64,000 nt of DNA from Pseudomonadota bacterium. GTDB taxonomy: Bacteria > Pseudomonadota > Gammaproteobacteria > Burkholderiales > Burkholderiaceae_C. A model generated the notes under the pieces. It was not told where the DNA came from. It saw only the letters and a program-made list of their open reading frames with translations, and searched no databases. Numbering within the stretch: position 1 is the stretch's first letter; each line of letters opens with the position of its first letter. This document shows positions 9,501-18,406 of the stretch, in pieces. Location of the stretch: the NCBI GenBank assembly GCA_021805825.1, contig JAJZEC010000008.1:1-64000 (forward strand). The letters run 5' to 3'. A program made the translations under genes and the position numbers.

Positions 9501-10278
9501 CGTGAACCTGTCGCCGTCGACGCTGGCGCATCCGGACTGCGCGGGCTGGATCGAACAGGCGCTGCGCCGGGCGCAGGTGGCGCCGGGCCACCTGACACTG
9601 GAGATCCTGGAGAGCGAGGATCTGGATCGTTCGAGCAGCGACCAGGCCCTCTACGCCATCGAGGCACTGGGCGTGCGGCTGGCGCTCGATGACCTGGGGG
9701 CCGGCTACGGCAGTCTGCGCAGGCTGGCGGCGTTGCCGATCGACACCGTGAAGATCGACCAGAGCCTGATTCGCGAACTGCCGAACGATCCGGTGAAGAT
9801 CATCCGTCTGCTCGCCGCGCTGGTTCGCATCAGCCAGCAGTTCGCGCATGCCACCGTGGTCGAGGGCCTGGAGCATCCCGGCTACTGCGAGGCCGCGCGG
9901 CTGCTGGGTGCCCGGCTCGGGCAGGGCTTCGCCCTCGCGCGCCCGATGCCTGCCGCGGATCTGGCGCAATGGATACGCGACACCCCGCAGGCACCCCCGA
10001 GCAGCGCCGAACTGCAGACCTGGACGGGTGCGCTGGCCTACCACTGGGTGGCCATGCATGACGTGCTCCATCCGCGGCATCCGGGGCCGCTGCATGCTTG
10101 CCCGCTGACCCGGTTCCTGCAGGCGCAGGCCGTGCAGGATCCGCGGGCCCTGCGTTGGCACGACCAGGTGCACCACAGCCCCTACACGGCACAGATCGAG
10201 GTGGCCTCCGATTCCCTGCTGCAGTGGATCTCCGAGCGCGTCGCGCGAGGCGCAGGCTCGTCGGTGCCAGGCGGCTGA
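6586..10278 (+). CDS. Multi-sensor c-di-GMP enzyme: hemerythrin-GAF-GGDEF-globin-EAL-CZB-like
   Basis: A 1230-residue soluble protein without membrane segments. Order: bacteriohemerythrin (1-140; VDEQHQRLL, LLHHIMGLD), a coiled coil, GAF-like (about 190-330), GGDEF (about 375-545) with an intact GGDEL at 453-457 and an RxxD inhibitory site at 444-447, a globin-coupled-sensor-like region (about 560-710; FYEEL, candidate heme His644 in GFVHALIGL), a second GAF-like part (about 720-880), and EAL (about 885-1125). The EAL domain keeps E917-A-L, VNLSP, DDLGAG, KIDQSL and VVEGLE, so phosphodiesterase activity is likely. The tail (His1153, Cys1172, His1192-x3-His1196) resembles a zinc-binding CZB domain. 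ATG 6586 follows GGGAG. It probably makes and degrades c-di-GMP under oxygen and perhaps zinc control. The globin and CZB calls come from motif pattern only. Confidence 0.85.
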   Translation: MTPSVRPLQWSPLLATGIASVDEQHQRLLGIFNQAAAAQAAGQSREQAMSLVESLFDYTRYHFLEEAQLMRKWAVDAAHRATHLQAHERFIAFLEQVRGLADSHPAEFTVDLLAFLAQWLLHHIMGLDASMAREIRARQGASASPPPHDADDVAAQQYLVDVMGQLTDALGQRTFDLLDQRQRLLEQRQKLLDLQDLYRALLRSADVLIHSRSEAEMLDSLCGTLTRDTPFHTAWIGRPEASQVFDILALAGTGGQQVREAPPRLDGADASLMVVRAWNTRQVVVCNDTQADPALRPWHEGLGAHGWASLLAAPVERAQRTWAILTFVSARPGAFDESTVALCTRIANLLGHGLDELDRKSALQDLRDAESRRARSDALTGLPNRLALDEYLPGALARAGRRGEVVAVGVLDLDDFKPVNDRFGHAVGDVLLQQLADALRPRLRRSDFLARVGGDELVVVFEDLDPEHHAEQLGAALERLHGAVQAEFDLGDGRSAQVGMTMGLALYPRDATEPDILLRLADAAMYANKIHKLDRARWWRIGNAGDAGDERAREESFEPFGEHASSLLESLDAQILDDVARAFAPAFYEELCKRAEQARILRCLGDSEFEHLKQLQSAHLRFLLQPGTTREQIVDKAQRLGFVHALIGLSGTAMAESFGLYEDLLRANLERALISSRQRYRILRLASARLRLDVQTQLAAIDQTRAAYFALLESHAPAATCWADALPAMLRSLSELPGIRHAILFRPDEHGLLHDEAGAGAGYEQIARELAQQGLYPSLVATPGTQRTPIPVAWFSRQTQVVDAYLLDERLERWHAMARAAGWRSAAAIPIASSDSTDSVLMLFGAYPHQFSAKWARSWLELLRNRLDAQFAASLRGRDLVDASKVRGFRELLYAHRLQMWVQPIVDLHSGATVKVEALARLIDADGTVVMPAQFMPAFGEQEFNALFLQGLEQALEHLHRWREAGLDLGVTVNLSPSTLAHPDCAGWIEQALRRAQVAPGHLTLEILESEDLDRSSSDQALYAIEALGVRLALDDLGAGYGSLRRLAALPIDTVKIDQSLIRELPNDPVKIIRLLAALVRISQQFAHATVVEGLEHPGYCEAARLLGARLGQGFALARPMPAADLAQWIRDTPQAPPSSAELQTWTGALAYHWVAMHDVLHPRHPGPLHACPLTRFLQAQAVQDPRALRWHDQVHHSPYTAQIEVASDSLLQWISERVARGAGSSVPGG

Positions 10279-10448
10279 GTTTGCGCAGCGGCCGCGCGGT
10301 CGCTGCGGGATCGACCCGGGGCCAGGCGGTCGCAGGCCCGCAACCCCGGGAAATCCCGGATGGGCCGGGGCTGTCGATTGCCTACCATCGTGTGGACTTG
10401 TTCGCCGCGCAGGGACAACATGCGTCCCTGCGGCGAAGCCGGCAAAAG

Positions 10449-10486
10449 AGCCACACGCGCAGGAATGCGGCGTGTGGCTTTTTTTC
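10449..10486 (+). terminator. Intrinsic terminator 1 after the c-di-GMP gene
   Basis: Perfect 10-bp stem AGCCACACGC (10449-10458) with GCGTGTGGCT (10470-10479), then a T run. It is preceded by AAAAG, so it could also work on the other strand. Confidence 0.75.
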
Positions 10487-10595
10487 TGGGAAAGGATCGA
10501 ACGGAACCGCCTGCGTCGTGCCTTGGCCTGCGACCTGGCCGGATGCAGAGGACGGGCCTTGCACGTCGCCGGGGAACGTGCCGGGGCCAAGGCAA

Positions 10596-10634
10596 AAAAG
10601 CCGCGACCACCTTCGATGGTGGTGCGGCTTTTTG
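10596..10634 (+). terminator. Intrinsic terminator 2 before the amidase gene
   Basis: Stem AAAAGCCGC(g)ACCACC paired with GGTGGTGCGGCTTTT with one bulged base, flanked by A and T runs. It lies about 60 bp upstream of the amidase start, so it may act as a leader attenuator as well as a second terminator. Confidence 0.65.
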
Positions 10635-10693
10635 TTTGCGGGCGACGCCCTGTCGCCAGATCCTGGCTTTCAACACGAGGAGGAAGAACCATC

Positions 10694-12130
10694 ATGAGCA
10701 TCAGCTGGAAAGACGACGCTACCGCAATGGCCGAGGCCGTGCGCAGCAAGCAGGTATCGGCCACCGAGCTGGCCAAGGCCGCGATCGGCCGCGTCGAGGC
10801 GCTCGACTCCAGGCTGCACGCCTTCTGCACGCCGACACCGGAAGTGGCGATGGCCGAGGCCGCCGCGGTGGATCGCGCGATCGCCGCGGGCCAGTCGGTC
10901 GGCCCGCTGGCCGGGGTTCCCTATGGCATCAAGGATCTGATCTGCACCAAGGATGTGCGCACCATGTCGGGCGCAGTGGCCTTTGCCGACTTCGTTCCCG
11001 ACGAGGATGACGTGGTGGTCGAGCGCATGCGCGATGCCGGCGCCGTCGCGATCGGCAAGACCAATGTGCCGGAGTTCGGCTACAGCGGCGTCGGCCACAA
11101 CCCCATCGGCGAGACGACCCGCAACCCCTGGAATCCCGAGCGCACTCCCGGTGGCTCCAGCGCCGGCTCGGGTGCCGCGGTGGCCGCGGGCATGTGCCCG
11201 CTCGCGCTGGGCAGCGACGGAGGTGGCTCGGTGCGCATTCCGGCGTCCTTCTGCGGCCTGGTCGGCGTGAAGGCCTCGATGGGACGCGTGCCGCTGTACC
11301 CGGGCACCAAGGATGAACGCTACCCGGGCGTGTCGAGCTGGGAGTCGCTCGAGCACATCGGCCCGATGACCCGCACCGTGCGCGATGCGGCGCTGATGCT
11401 CTCGGTGATTGCCGGGCCGGATGATCGCGATCGCCGTACGATCCCCTGCAACGACATCGACTGGCTCGATGCCGCGAAGCCCCGTTCGTTGAAGGGACTG
11501 CGTGTTGCCTACAGCGCGGACTGGGGCTACGCCGCGGTCGACCCCGAGGTGCGAAGGGTCGTCGGCGAGGCCGTGCGCGTGTTCGAGCGCGACCTCGGCT
11601 GCATCGTCGAGGAGGCGCATCCGGGCTGGGAGGATCCCTATGGCGCGTTCTGGGGCGTGGTGGCCGCCGAGAGCGATCTGAAGGGGTTGCGCGAAATCAC
11701 GGCCAGGCACGGCGGCAGGATGACGCCGCACATCGTCGATTTCATCAACCGCCCCTGGACCGCGGAGGAACTGACCACCGCCAACGTCGTGCGCAAGGCG
11801 GTGGCGAACAAGATGTGGCGCTTCATGCGCAACTACGACATCCTGCTGACGCCGACTCTGGCCGTTCCGCCGTTCGCCCTGCATATCCAGGGCCTGGAGA
11901 AGATCGAGGGACGCATGGTCGCCCCCTTCCAGTGGCTGGCCTTCACCTTCCCGCTGAACCTGACGGGCAACCCGGCGGCGAGCGTGCCGGCCGGTTTCAC
12001 CGCTGAAGGCCTGCCGGTCGGCCTGCAGATCGTCGGCCGGCACCTGGACGACGCCGCCGTGCTGCGCGCCGCCGCTGCCTTCGAGGCGGCGAAGCCGTGG
12101 GCCAAGGCCTGGCCGTCCATGGCCGCCTGA
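10694..12130 (+). CDS. Amidase-signature family hydrolase
   Basis: 478 residues, normal length for the amidase signature family. The catalytic Ser-cisSer-Lys triad is complete: Lys80 in YGIKDLI, Ser155 in PGGSSAGSG and Ser179 in [15 protein letters not shown]. It hydrolyses an amide bond; the substrate is unknown, and GatA is unlikely because no gatB or gatC is nearby. ATG 10694 follows a strong GAGGAGGAAG. No signal peptide, so it is cytoplasmic. The next gene on the same strand is 140 bp away and probably independent. Confidence 0.88.
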   Translation: MSISWKDDATAMAEAVRSKQVSATELAKAAIGRVEALDSRLHAFCTPTPEVAMAEAAAVDRAIAAGQSVGPLAGVPYGIKDLICTKDVRTMSGAVAFADFVPDEDDVVVERMRDAGAVAIGKTNVPEFGYSGVGHNPIGETTRNPWNPERTPGGSSAGSGAAVAAGMCPLALGSDGGGSVRIPASFCGLVGVKASMGRVPLYPGTKDERYPGVSSWESLEHIGPMTRTVRDAALMLSVIAGPDDRDRRTIPCNDIDWLDAAKPRSLKGLRVAYSADWGYAAVDPEVRRVVGEAVRVFERDLGCIVEEAHPGWEDPYGAFWGVVAAESDLKGLREITARHGGRMTPHIVDFINRPWTAEELTTANVVRKAVANKMWRFMRNYDILLTPTLAVPPFALHIQGLEKIEGRMVAPFQWLAFTFPLNLTGNPAASVPAGFTAEGLPVGLQIVGRHLDDAAVLRAAAAFEAAKPWAKAWPSMAA

Positions 12131-12270
12131 GGCTTCTGTGCCAGGCGGCATCGCCGGGTGGGCGAAGCCGCCGAACCGCCCTTGCTTCCCGATGCGGGGC
12201 GGGCCCGCGCCGACCGGCGCGGGCCCGTGCATGGTTCAATGTCCGGGACACCGGATGGAAGAGCCCGAAC

Positions 12271-13614
12271 ATGCACGAAATCATCTGCCCGCATTGCGGC
12301 AAGGCGTTCAAGATCGACGAGGCCGGCTACGCCGACATCGTCAAGCAGGTGCGCGACCACGAGTTCGAACGACTGCTGCACGAGCGCCTCGAACTGGCCG
12401 AGAGGGACAAGCGCAGCGCGCTCGAACTGGCCGAGGCCCGGCTGGCCGGCGAGCTGCGCCAGGCCACGGCGGCCAAGGACATCGAGATCCAGGATCTGAA
12501 GTCCCGCCTCGATGCCGGCGACATGGCGCGCAGGCTGGCCGTGGCCGAGGCGCTGGCTCTGGTCGAGAAGGAGCGCGACGCGCTGGCCGGCGAGCTGCAC
12601 CAGGCCCGCCAGGAGCAGGCCGCGGCCTCCAGGCTGGCCGAGGCCCGGCTGGACGCCGTGCAGGTGGAACACAGGCTGGCGCTCGCCGAGGCGCTCGGCG
12701 CGCTGCAGCAGGAGCGCGATGCCCTGGGCGGCCGCCTGCAGCACGCCCAGCTGGAGAAGCAGCTTGCCGAGGCCGCGCTGAAGGACAAGTACGAGACCCA
12801 GCTGAAGGATCGCGACGAGGCCATCGAGCGCCTGCGCGACATGAAGGCGCGGCTGTCGACCAAGATGGTCGGCGAGACCCTGGAGCAGCACTGCGAGACC
12901 GAGTTCAACCGCATCCGCGCCACCGCCTTCCCGCGCGCCTACTTCGAGAAGGACAACGATGCGCGATCGGGCAGCAAGGGAGACTACATCTTCCGCGACA
13001 CCGACGACGGCGGCACCGAGATCGTTTCCATCATGTTCGAGATGAAGAACGAGAGCGACGGCACCGCGAGCAAGGGCCGCAACGAGGATTTCCTCAGGGA
13101 GCTCGACCGCGATCGCAAGGAGAAGGGCTGCGAGTATGCCGTGCTGGTTTCCCTGCTGGAACCCGAAAGCGAGCTCTACAACACCGGGATCGTCGATGTG
13201 TTCCACCGTTACCCGAAGATGTACGTGGTGCGTCCGCAGTTCTTCATCCCCATCATCACCCTGTTGCGCAACGCGGCGATGAACGCGCTGCGCTACAAGG
13301 CCGAACTGGCGCTCGTCAAGGCGCAGAACGTCGACATCAGCAACTTCGAGTCGCAGCTCGAGGCCTTCAAGTCCGCGTTCGGCAGGAACTACGAACTGGC
13401 TTCCCGGCGCTTCCAGACGGCGATCGACGAGATCGACAAGTCGATCGACCACCTGCAGAAGACCAAGGAGGCGCTGCTGGGCACTGACCGCAACCTGCGC
13501 CTGGCCAACGACAAGGCGCAGGACGTGACGATCAAGCGGCTGACGCGGGGCAACCCGACGATGGCGGCCAGGTTCGCCGCGCTCGGGGAGCAGGGTTCGT
13601 CGCAGCCGGAATGA
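12271..13614 (+). CDS. DUF2130 protein: zinc-ribbon-like N-terminus, coiled coil, nuclease-like C-terminus
   Basis: 447 residues. The N-terminus [20 protein letters not shown] carries one CxxC pair. Residues about 25-210 are a long coiled coil rich in Glu, Arg, Ala and Leu. The conserved DUF2130 region begins at about residue 210 ([18 protein letters not shown]) and includes [10 protein letters not shown] followed by [12 protein letters not shown]. Its D...E-x-K layout resembles a PD-(D/E)XK nuclease core. ATG 12271 is chosen because the CPHCG motif must be included. The role is unknown; DNA processing is an inference from the fold pattern. It is convergent with the MFS gene. Confidence 0.8.
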   Translation: MHEIICPHCGKAFKIDEAGYADIVKQVRDHEFERLLHERLELAERDKRSALELAEARLAGELRQATAAKDIEIQDLKSRLDAGDMARRLAVAEALALVEKERDALAGELHQARQEQAAASRLAEARLDAVQVEHRLALAEALGALQQERDALGGRLQHAQLEKQLAEAALKDKYETQLKDRDEAIERLRDMKARLSTKMVGETLEQHCETEFNRIRATAFPRAYFEKDNDARSGSKGDYIFRDTDDGGTEIVSIMFEMKNESDGTASKGRNEDFLRELDRDRKEKGCEYAVLVSLLEPESELYNTGIVDVFHRYPKMYVVRPQFFIPIITLLRNAAMNALRYKAELALVKAQNVDISNFESQLEAFKSAFGRNYELASRRFQTAIDEIDKSIDHLQKTKEALLGTDRNLRLANDKAQDVTIKRLTRGNPTMAARFAALGEQGSSQPE

Positions 13615-13617
13615 TCG

Positions 13618-13650
13618 TGCGCCGGCCGCGCTCGGGGCGCGGCCGGCGCA
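13618..13650. terminator. GC-rich hairpin between convergent genes
   Basis: Perfect 14-bp stem TGCGCCGGCCGCGC with GCGCGGCCGGCGCA and loop TCGGG. There is no T run on either side. It probably limits read-through between the convergent DUF2130 and MFS genes. Confidence 0.5.
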
Positions 13651-13654
13651 TGGC

Positions 13655-14950
13655 TCAGCCGGGCAGGGCCTGGCCGCGGGTCTCCACCGCGAAGGGGATG
13701 ACCAGCAGGCCGGCGACGAAGGCCAGCGCCGTCCAGGCCACCGGCGTGCCCAGCGTGCCCATGGTGCTGACCGCGGCGGCGAGCACGAAGTTCACCACGG
13801 CGCCGAGGAAGCGCCCGATCGACGTGTTGAAGGCGAAGGCCGTCGCGCGCACACGGGTCTCGTACTGCTCGGGCAGCCACAGGCTGAACATCGCGAAATT
13901 GCCTCCGAAGAAGCCCAGGAAGAACAGCGTGGCGATGAACACATCGAGTCCGTTGGGCACGTAGAAAGCCCAGCCGAAGCTGACCACGATGCACACCGCC
14001 ATGCCGAGGAAATACAGCGACAGCGTGCTCCTGCGCCCGAAGCGCTCGGCCAGCACGGGAAGCGCCAGGCAGCCCAGGATGGTGCCGATGGACAGGATGC
14101 CGGTGCCGATCGAGGCCATGTGCACGGCCTGGATATGGGTCATGCCCTGGTGCAGCGCGCGCTGGATGATGGCCGCCGGCTCGTACACCGCGCCGGCCCA
14201 CAGGCCGATGATGGCCACCGTCAGCAGCACCGAGTTGACCAGCGTGCGGCGGCGGTATTCGGCGCTGAAGATCTCCGACAGCGGGCTGCGCTGCACCGGC
14301 CGGCTGGCGTGCTCCCACTTCTCCGGTTCGCGCACCTTGAGCATGGCATAGATCGAGACCACGACCGGGAACAGGCCGCACAGGAACATGGCGCGCCAGC
14401 CGTAGTGCGCGCCGACCGTGAAGTTCAGTGCCGCGGCGATGAAAAAGCCCGCGTAGTAGCCCGTCTGCAGGTATCCGGCGCCCATCTTGCGCCGATCCTC
14501 GGGCCAGGCCTCGGCGACGTAGGTGCCGGCGAGCGCCCACTCGCCGCCGATGCCGATGCCGGCCAGCAGCCGAAAGATTCCCAGCTCCCAGACGTTCTGC
14601 GACATGGCCGCCAGCCCGGTGAACAGCGCGTAGCCGAAGATGGTCGCGGCCAGCACCCGCGTGCGTCCGTAGCGGTCGGCGATCGGCCCCCAGATGAACG
14701 ACAGTCCCCAGCCGACGAGGAACAGCGCGAACAGGATCGAGCCGGCCAGGCCGATGTGCCCCGGGGTGACCGTGATCCCGGACTTGGGCAGCAGTTCGGT
14801 CAGCGCCGGCACCATCACCAGGGCGTAGATGATGGAGTCCATGCCGTCCAGCGTCCAGCCGAACCACGCGGCCCAGAAGCCGCGTATCTGATCGCTGTTG
14901 AGTGGCGTGCGCCGCGGCAGGGCCTGCGCGTCGTAGGTGCTTTGATTCAT
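13655..14950 (-). CDS. MFS transporter, candidate malonate carrier
   Basis: 431 residues with about 12 membrane segments. The MFS signature is visible in FIWGPIADRYGRTRVLAAT, and the N-terminus is of the metabolite:H+ symporter type (WFGWTLDGMDSIIYALVM). It is the last gene on the mdc strand, 99 bp after mdcH. In the malonate decarboxylase operons I know, uptake is by MdcLM/MadLM or MdcF, and none of these is present here. An MFS carrier in this position is therefore the likely malonate importer. This is inferred from position only; related carriers move other carboxylates. Confidence 0.75.
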   Translation of the reverse strand: MNQSTYDAQALPRRTPLNSDQIRGFWAAWFGWTLDGMDSIIYALVMVPALTELLPKSGITVTPGHIGLAGSILFALFLVGWGLSFIWGPIADRYGRTRVLAATIFGYALFTGLAAMSQNVWELGIFRLLAGIGIGGEWALAGTYVAEAWPEDRRKMGAGYLQTGYYAGFFIAAALNFTVGAHYGWRAMFLCGLFPVVVSIYAMLKVREPEKWEHASRPVQRSPLSEIFSAEYRRRTLVNSVLLTVAIIGLWAGAVYEPAAIIQRALHQGMTHIQAVHMASIGTGILSIGTILGCLALPVLAERFGRRSTLSLYFLGMAVCIVVSFGWAFYVPNGLDVFIATLFFLGFFGGNFAMFSLWLPEQYETRVRATAFAFNTSIGRFLGAVVNFVLAAAVSTMGTLGTPVAWTALAFVAGLLVIPFAVETRGQALPG

Positions 14951-15049
14951 GGTCTGTCTCCTCGATCCGGGTGATCCCGGTTGTGTACGTGCGCACCGGG
15001 ATCCGGATGCGCCTTGGCTGGCGGCTCGCGCCGCCGATGCAACGTCGGC

Positions 15050-16009
15050 TCAGCCGCCGACGCTCGACTCTCCCTGCGACCGCAGTCGCTCGATGCGCAG
15101 CACGAGTGCACGCAGGCTGCTGGTGCCGCTGGCCAGCGCCTGAACCTGGCAGTTCAGGTTGCGCAGGAAGGTGCTCAAGGCCTGCCCCGGGGGCATCTCG
15201 ATCGCGCAGCGCGTGCCGCGTTCGAGCAACTGTCGGTTGGTGTCGTGCCACAGCACCGGGCGCATCACGCCCTCGGCCAGGTCGCGGGCGATGTCCCCCG
15301 CGGCGCGCAGCGCGCGCGCCGTGGTGTTGGCGATGTAGGGCATCGCGGCGTCGCGCAGGCGCAGCGCGGCCAGCGCGTCGGCCAGCTGCGCGGCGACCCC
15401 GGCGAGGGGCGGGCCATGCGAGGGCACGGCCACCGCCAGGCGCTCGACCTGGCGGGCGCCTGCACTGCGTGCCGCGTCGCGTACCGCATCGAGCACATCC
15501 TCGCGGCCGGCGACGACGAACTGCGAGGCGCTGTTGAGGTTGGCCAGCCATGCCTGCTCGCTCGCCCCGCCGCCTGATGCCTGGATGTCGCGCAGCACCT
15601 GCTCCAGCGCGCGCTGGCGCAATCCGGACACCGCCAGCATGCCGTAGCCTCCGGCGAAGGCGCCTTGCATGGCCTGTGCGCGCAGGCGCACCAGGGCCAG
15701 CGCGTCGCCGAAGTCCAGGCTGCCGCAGGCCACCGCGGCGCCGAAGGCGCCGACCGACAGGCCGGCCACCGCGTCGGGGCGAACGCCCTCGGCCTCCAGC
15801 GCGCGCGCCTGCGCGACGCCGGCCACCAGCAGGCCGAGCTGCACCGCCAGCGTCGACTGCAGCGCGGGCTCGCGGTCGAGATCCAGCGGATCCTGTCCGA
15901 GCACGGCGGCCGCCTCGTCCAGGGTCTGGCGCACGCGGGGGTGCGCGGGCAGGCGGTGGAGGTAGCCGGCTTCCTGGGCGCCCTGCCCGGGGAACAGGAA
16001 GGCCAGCAT
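15050..16009 (-). CDS. mdcH: Malonate decarboxylase, malonyl-CoA:ACP transacylase (epsilon) subunit
   Basis: 319 residues of the FabD-like transacylase family. It starts LAFLFPGQGAQ; the nucleophile is Ser85 in GLSVGAFG (Leu where FabD has His), and a His lies in VPSHGPPL. It loads malonate onto the acyl-carrier subunit MdcC, converting inactive acetyl-ACP to malonyl-ACP and starting the decarboxylation cycle. Its ATG overlaps the mdcG stop by one base (TGATG), so translation is probably coupled. Confidence 0.9.
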   Translation of the reverse strand: MLAFLFPGQGAQEAGYLHRLPAHPRVRQTLDEAAAVLGQDPLDLDREPALQSTLAVQLGLLVAGVAQARALEAEGVRPDAVAGLSVGAFGAAVACGSLDFGDALALVRLRAQAMQGAFAGGYGMLAVSGLRQRALEQVLRDIQASGGGASEQAWLANLNSASQFVVAGREDVLDAVRDAARSAGARQVERLAVAVPSHGPPLAGVAAQLADALAALRLRDAAMPYIANTTARALRAAGDIARDLAEGVMRPVLWHDTNRQLLERGTRCAIEMPPGQALSTFLRNLNCQVQALASGTSSLRALVLRIERLRSQGESSVGG

Positions 16010-16689
16010 CAGGCAGCCTCCGGCTCGCGGCAGCGCTGCCGCAGCAGCACACCACCTTGCGCCTGGCGCAGCAGGTAGTCCCCACCAGCCGCATACTCGG
16101 CCAGCGCGGCCCCGCCCTCGGGCCATTCGAGCCGCACGTCGATGCGTGCCGGGGCGGACTGCGGCAAGGCCTGCAGCCAGCGGCCGGCGCGCGCTGGAGG
16201 CGGCGCGCAGGCGCAGCGCACGACAATGTCCAGGTCGCTGTGCGCGGTGGCCGTCGGCCGCCGGCTGGCCAGTTCGAAGCCCACGCTGCCGGCCGGGCCC
16301 CAATCGTGCGGCCCGTCGCCGATGCGCCAGGACAGGGTGAGCAGACGCAAGGCGTCGAAGGCGGGCAGCGTGGCGCGGCCGGCCGGGAGTTGCGCGTCCA
16401 GCCGCAGCAGATCCGCCGGGCGCAGCACGCGGCGCACCGCGGCGGTGTCGACCCATGCGGCGGCGCGCTGCGCGCGCAGCGCGCCGCGCACGCCCACCGC
16501 CAGGCAGTCCCGCCGCGGCGCGGCGCGACGCACGACGACCCACGGCGTCTGGCGCAGGGCCGGCAGCGCCCAGGCGGCGCAGGCGGCATCCTCCCACTGC
16601 GGTCGGGCGTCGTCGCGCAGCAGCAGCAGGTCATGCACCTGCGCCGGGAAGGCCGCCGGCGCGGGCGCTTGCCGCGGCGCAGGATTCAT
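16009..16689 (-). CDS. mdcG: Phosphoribosyl-dephospho-CoA transferase
   Basis: 226 residues. It attaches the 2'-(5''-triphosphoribosyl)-3'-dephospho-CoA prosthetic group to MdcC. The nucleotidyltransferase-like motif is SDLDIVVRC with upstream Gly/Ser residues. Start 16689 (MNPAPRQ) overlaps the mdcE stop as ATGA; an in-frame ATG five codons upstream is less likely. The position between mdcE and mdcH matches the Pseudomonas operon order. Confidence 0.88.
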   Translation of the reverse strand: MNPAPRQAPAPAAFPAQVHDLLLLRDDARPQWEDAACAAWALPALRQTPWVVVRRAAPRRDCLAVGVRGALRAQRAAAWVDTAAVRRVLRPADLLRLDAQLPAGRATLPAFDALRLLTLSWRIGDGPHDWGPAGSVGFELASRRPTATAHSDLDIVVRCACAPPPARAGRWLQALPQSAPARIDVRLEWPEGGAALAEYAAGGDYLLRQAQGGVLLRQRCREPEAA

Positions 16690-17501
16690 CGCGCGGTCGC
16701 CCATTGCGCGGCCAGCCGCGCGCGTACCTCGGCCGACGCGGCACGCGCCTGGCGCGCCGCCGGCGTGCTCCAGCGCACGCGCAGGTCGCGCTCGTCGTCG
16801 CCGATGTCCTGCAGGGCCTCGAGCAGCGCCTGGCGCACCTGCTGCACCTGGGGCGGCGTCGGCGCTTCGGCATCGATGCCGCCGATCAGCCGGTGCAGCA
16901 GCCCCAGCTGCGCGTAGTCGGCGATGCGGTAGGACATCGGCGCCTGCGCGGCCCCGAGTTCGTCGAGTTCGGCCACGCTGCGCCGGGTCACGCGGGCCGC
17001 CGCCTCACGGCCCATCGCATGCACGACCACTCCGGGGTCGTCCAGCGCCAGCAGGCGGTGCGCCTGGTAGCCATGGGCCAGGAAGGCTCCCGACATGGCG
17101 CCGCCGACGAGCAGCGCCAGCACCCGATGGCCGGCCTGGCGCGCGCTGGCGTAGGCGTCCACCGCGGCAGCGCAGGCCAGGTGGATGCCCAGCATTTCCT
17201 CGCGGCGCCCATAGGCCTGGCCGGGCACGTCGACCACCGCCAGCAAGGCGCGGCGCGGCCCGTCGGCGTCGATCCGGCAGGCCTCGCGCACCACGTCGGC
17301 CAGCGCCCAGGCCTCGCGCAGGCCGACTTCCCCGCCGCGCGCACGCGCAAAGGGGCTGGCCGCATCGGGCACGACCGCCAGCACGCGAGCCGGCTGCTCC
17401 CCGATGAGGGCGTCGGCCGCCAGTACCGAGGGAGGCAGTCCCGGTACGCGGGTGCCGCCGGCTGCCAGCTGCTCGAACCAGATTCGTCCGCGGTTGCTCA
17501 T
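16686..17501 (-). CDS. mdcE: Malonate decarboxylase gamma subunit
   Basis: 271 residues of the carboxyltransferase (crotonase-like) fold. It pairs with MdcD to decarboxylate malonyl-S-ACP. VGGAMSGAFLAHGYQAHRL and PGQAYGRREEMLGIHLACAAAVDAY are family-typical. Its ATG overlaps the mdcD stop (ATGA). Confidence 0.9.
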   Translation of the reverse strand: MSNRGRIWFEQLAAGGTRVPGLPPSVLAADALIGEQPARVLAVVPDAASPFARARGGEVGLREAWALADVVREACRIDADGPRRALLAVVDVPGQAYGRREEMLGIHLACAAAVDAYASARQAGHRVLALLVGGAMSGAFLAHGYQAHRLLALDDPGVVVHAMGREAAARVTRRSVAELDELGAAQAPMSYRIADYAQLGLLHRLIGGIDAEAPTPPQVQQVRQALLEALQDIGDDERDLRVRWSTPAARQARAASAEVRARLAAQWATAR

Positions 17502-18406
17502 CGCCCGTCTCCTGCCGGCTGCCCGGCGTTGCCGTTCCACAAGCCACGCAAGGCGCGCGCGTCGAGCACGGCATCGGCGGCAGCGGCCTCGATGCGCGCC
17601 CGCCAGAGCTGCACCTGGCTGCTGCGCGCCGCCGCCGGCGGGGCGCGCGTGCAGTCGAGCACGCGGGCGCGCACCTGCGCGGCATCGTCCTCGACCAGGA
17701 CATCGGCCAGGCCGCAGGCCACGCGCTGCTCGCCGCCGATCAGGCCCCACACCAGGCGGCGGTCGCCGGCGTCGAGTTCCTCGAGGCCGGCTTCCTGCTC
17801 GATGACCTCGGGGCCATTCATGCCCAGTCGAGCCTGGCGGGTGAGCACGATGTGCGAGCACAGTCCGGCGACCAGGGACATGCCTCCGAAGCAGCCGACC
17901 ATGCCGGCGACCACCGCGACGACCGGGACGTGCCGGCGCAGCGCGACCACCGCCGACTGGATCTCGGCGATCGCCGCCAGCCCCAGATTGGCCTCCTGCA
18001 GGCGCACGCCCCCGGTTTCCAGCAGCAGCACCGGCAGCACCGGGCGGCCTGCCTCGCAATCGAGCAGCGCCAGTTCCAGGCTGCCGGCGATCTTGGCGCC
18101 GCATACCTCACCGATGCTGCCGCCCTGGAAGCGACCCTCCACGGCGAGCACCACGGCCTCGCGCCCGTCGAGCTGTCCGCGCAGCACGATGACGCCGTCG
18201 TCGGCCTGCGCGACGATGCCCTGGCGGGGCAGCCAGGGCGAATACAGGGCGTCGAAGGGCCCCAGAAGTTCGCGCTGGCCCTCGGCGTCGAGCAGGCTGC
18301 GCGCACGTTCGCGCGCGTTCATCTCGATGAAGCTGTCGCGCGCCAGCACCTGCGCGCCGGGCAGGTCGGGGTTGGCGTCGGTGTTGGTGTTGGCGTGGGC
18401 GTTCAT
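17498..18406 (-). CDS. mdcD: Malonate decarboxylase beta subunit
   Basis: 302 residues of the carboxyltransferase fold. Conserved segments include EVCGAKIAGSLELAL, LETGGVRLQEANLGL and VGCFGGMSLVAGLC. With MdcE it forms the malonyl-S-ACP decarboxylase core. The N-terminus has an unusual Asn/Thr/Ala run (MNAHANTNTDANPDL) encoded by short repeats, and the conserved part begins about residue 20. ATGA overlap with the mdcC stop fixes the start at 18406. Confidence 0.9.
   Translation of the reverse strand: MNAHANTNTDANPDLPGAQVLARDSFIEMNARERARSLLDAEGQRELLGPFDALYSPWLPRQGIVAQADDGVIVLRGQLDGREAVVLAVEGRFQGGSIGEVCGAKIAGSLELALLDCEAGRPVLPVLLLETGGVRLQEANLGLAAIAEIQSAVVALRRHVPVVAVVAGMVGCFGGMSLVAGLCSHIVLTRQARLGMNGPEVIEQEAGLEELDAGDRRLVWGLIGGEQRVACGLADVLVEDDAAQVRARVLDCTRAPPAAARSSQVQLWRARIEAAAADAVLDARALRGLWNGNAGQPAGDGR

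Larger units (their letters stand above)
10279..10693. other. Hairpin-rich intergenic region
   Basis: 415 bp without a gene. It holds a long hairpin at about 10400-10438 (TTCGCC..GCAGGGAC pairing with GTCCCTGCGGCGAA) and two intrinsic-terminator-like stem-loops listed separately. No good promoter was recognised. The amidase ribosome binding site (GAGGAGGAAG) closes the region. Confidence 0.55.

Noticed and set aside
7570-10830. A 1086-codon open frame on the minus strand under the c-di-GMP gene
   Set aside because: The plus-strand frame has intact GGDEF and EAL motifs; the antisense product is Arg/Gln/His-rich without recognisable domains.
13389-16634. A very long minus-strand frame spanning the DUF2130, MFS and mdcH region
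   Set aside because: It is out of frame with the real mdcH and MFS genes and is a by-product of high G+C.
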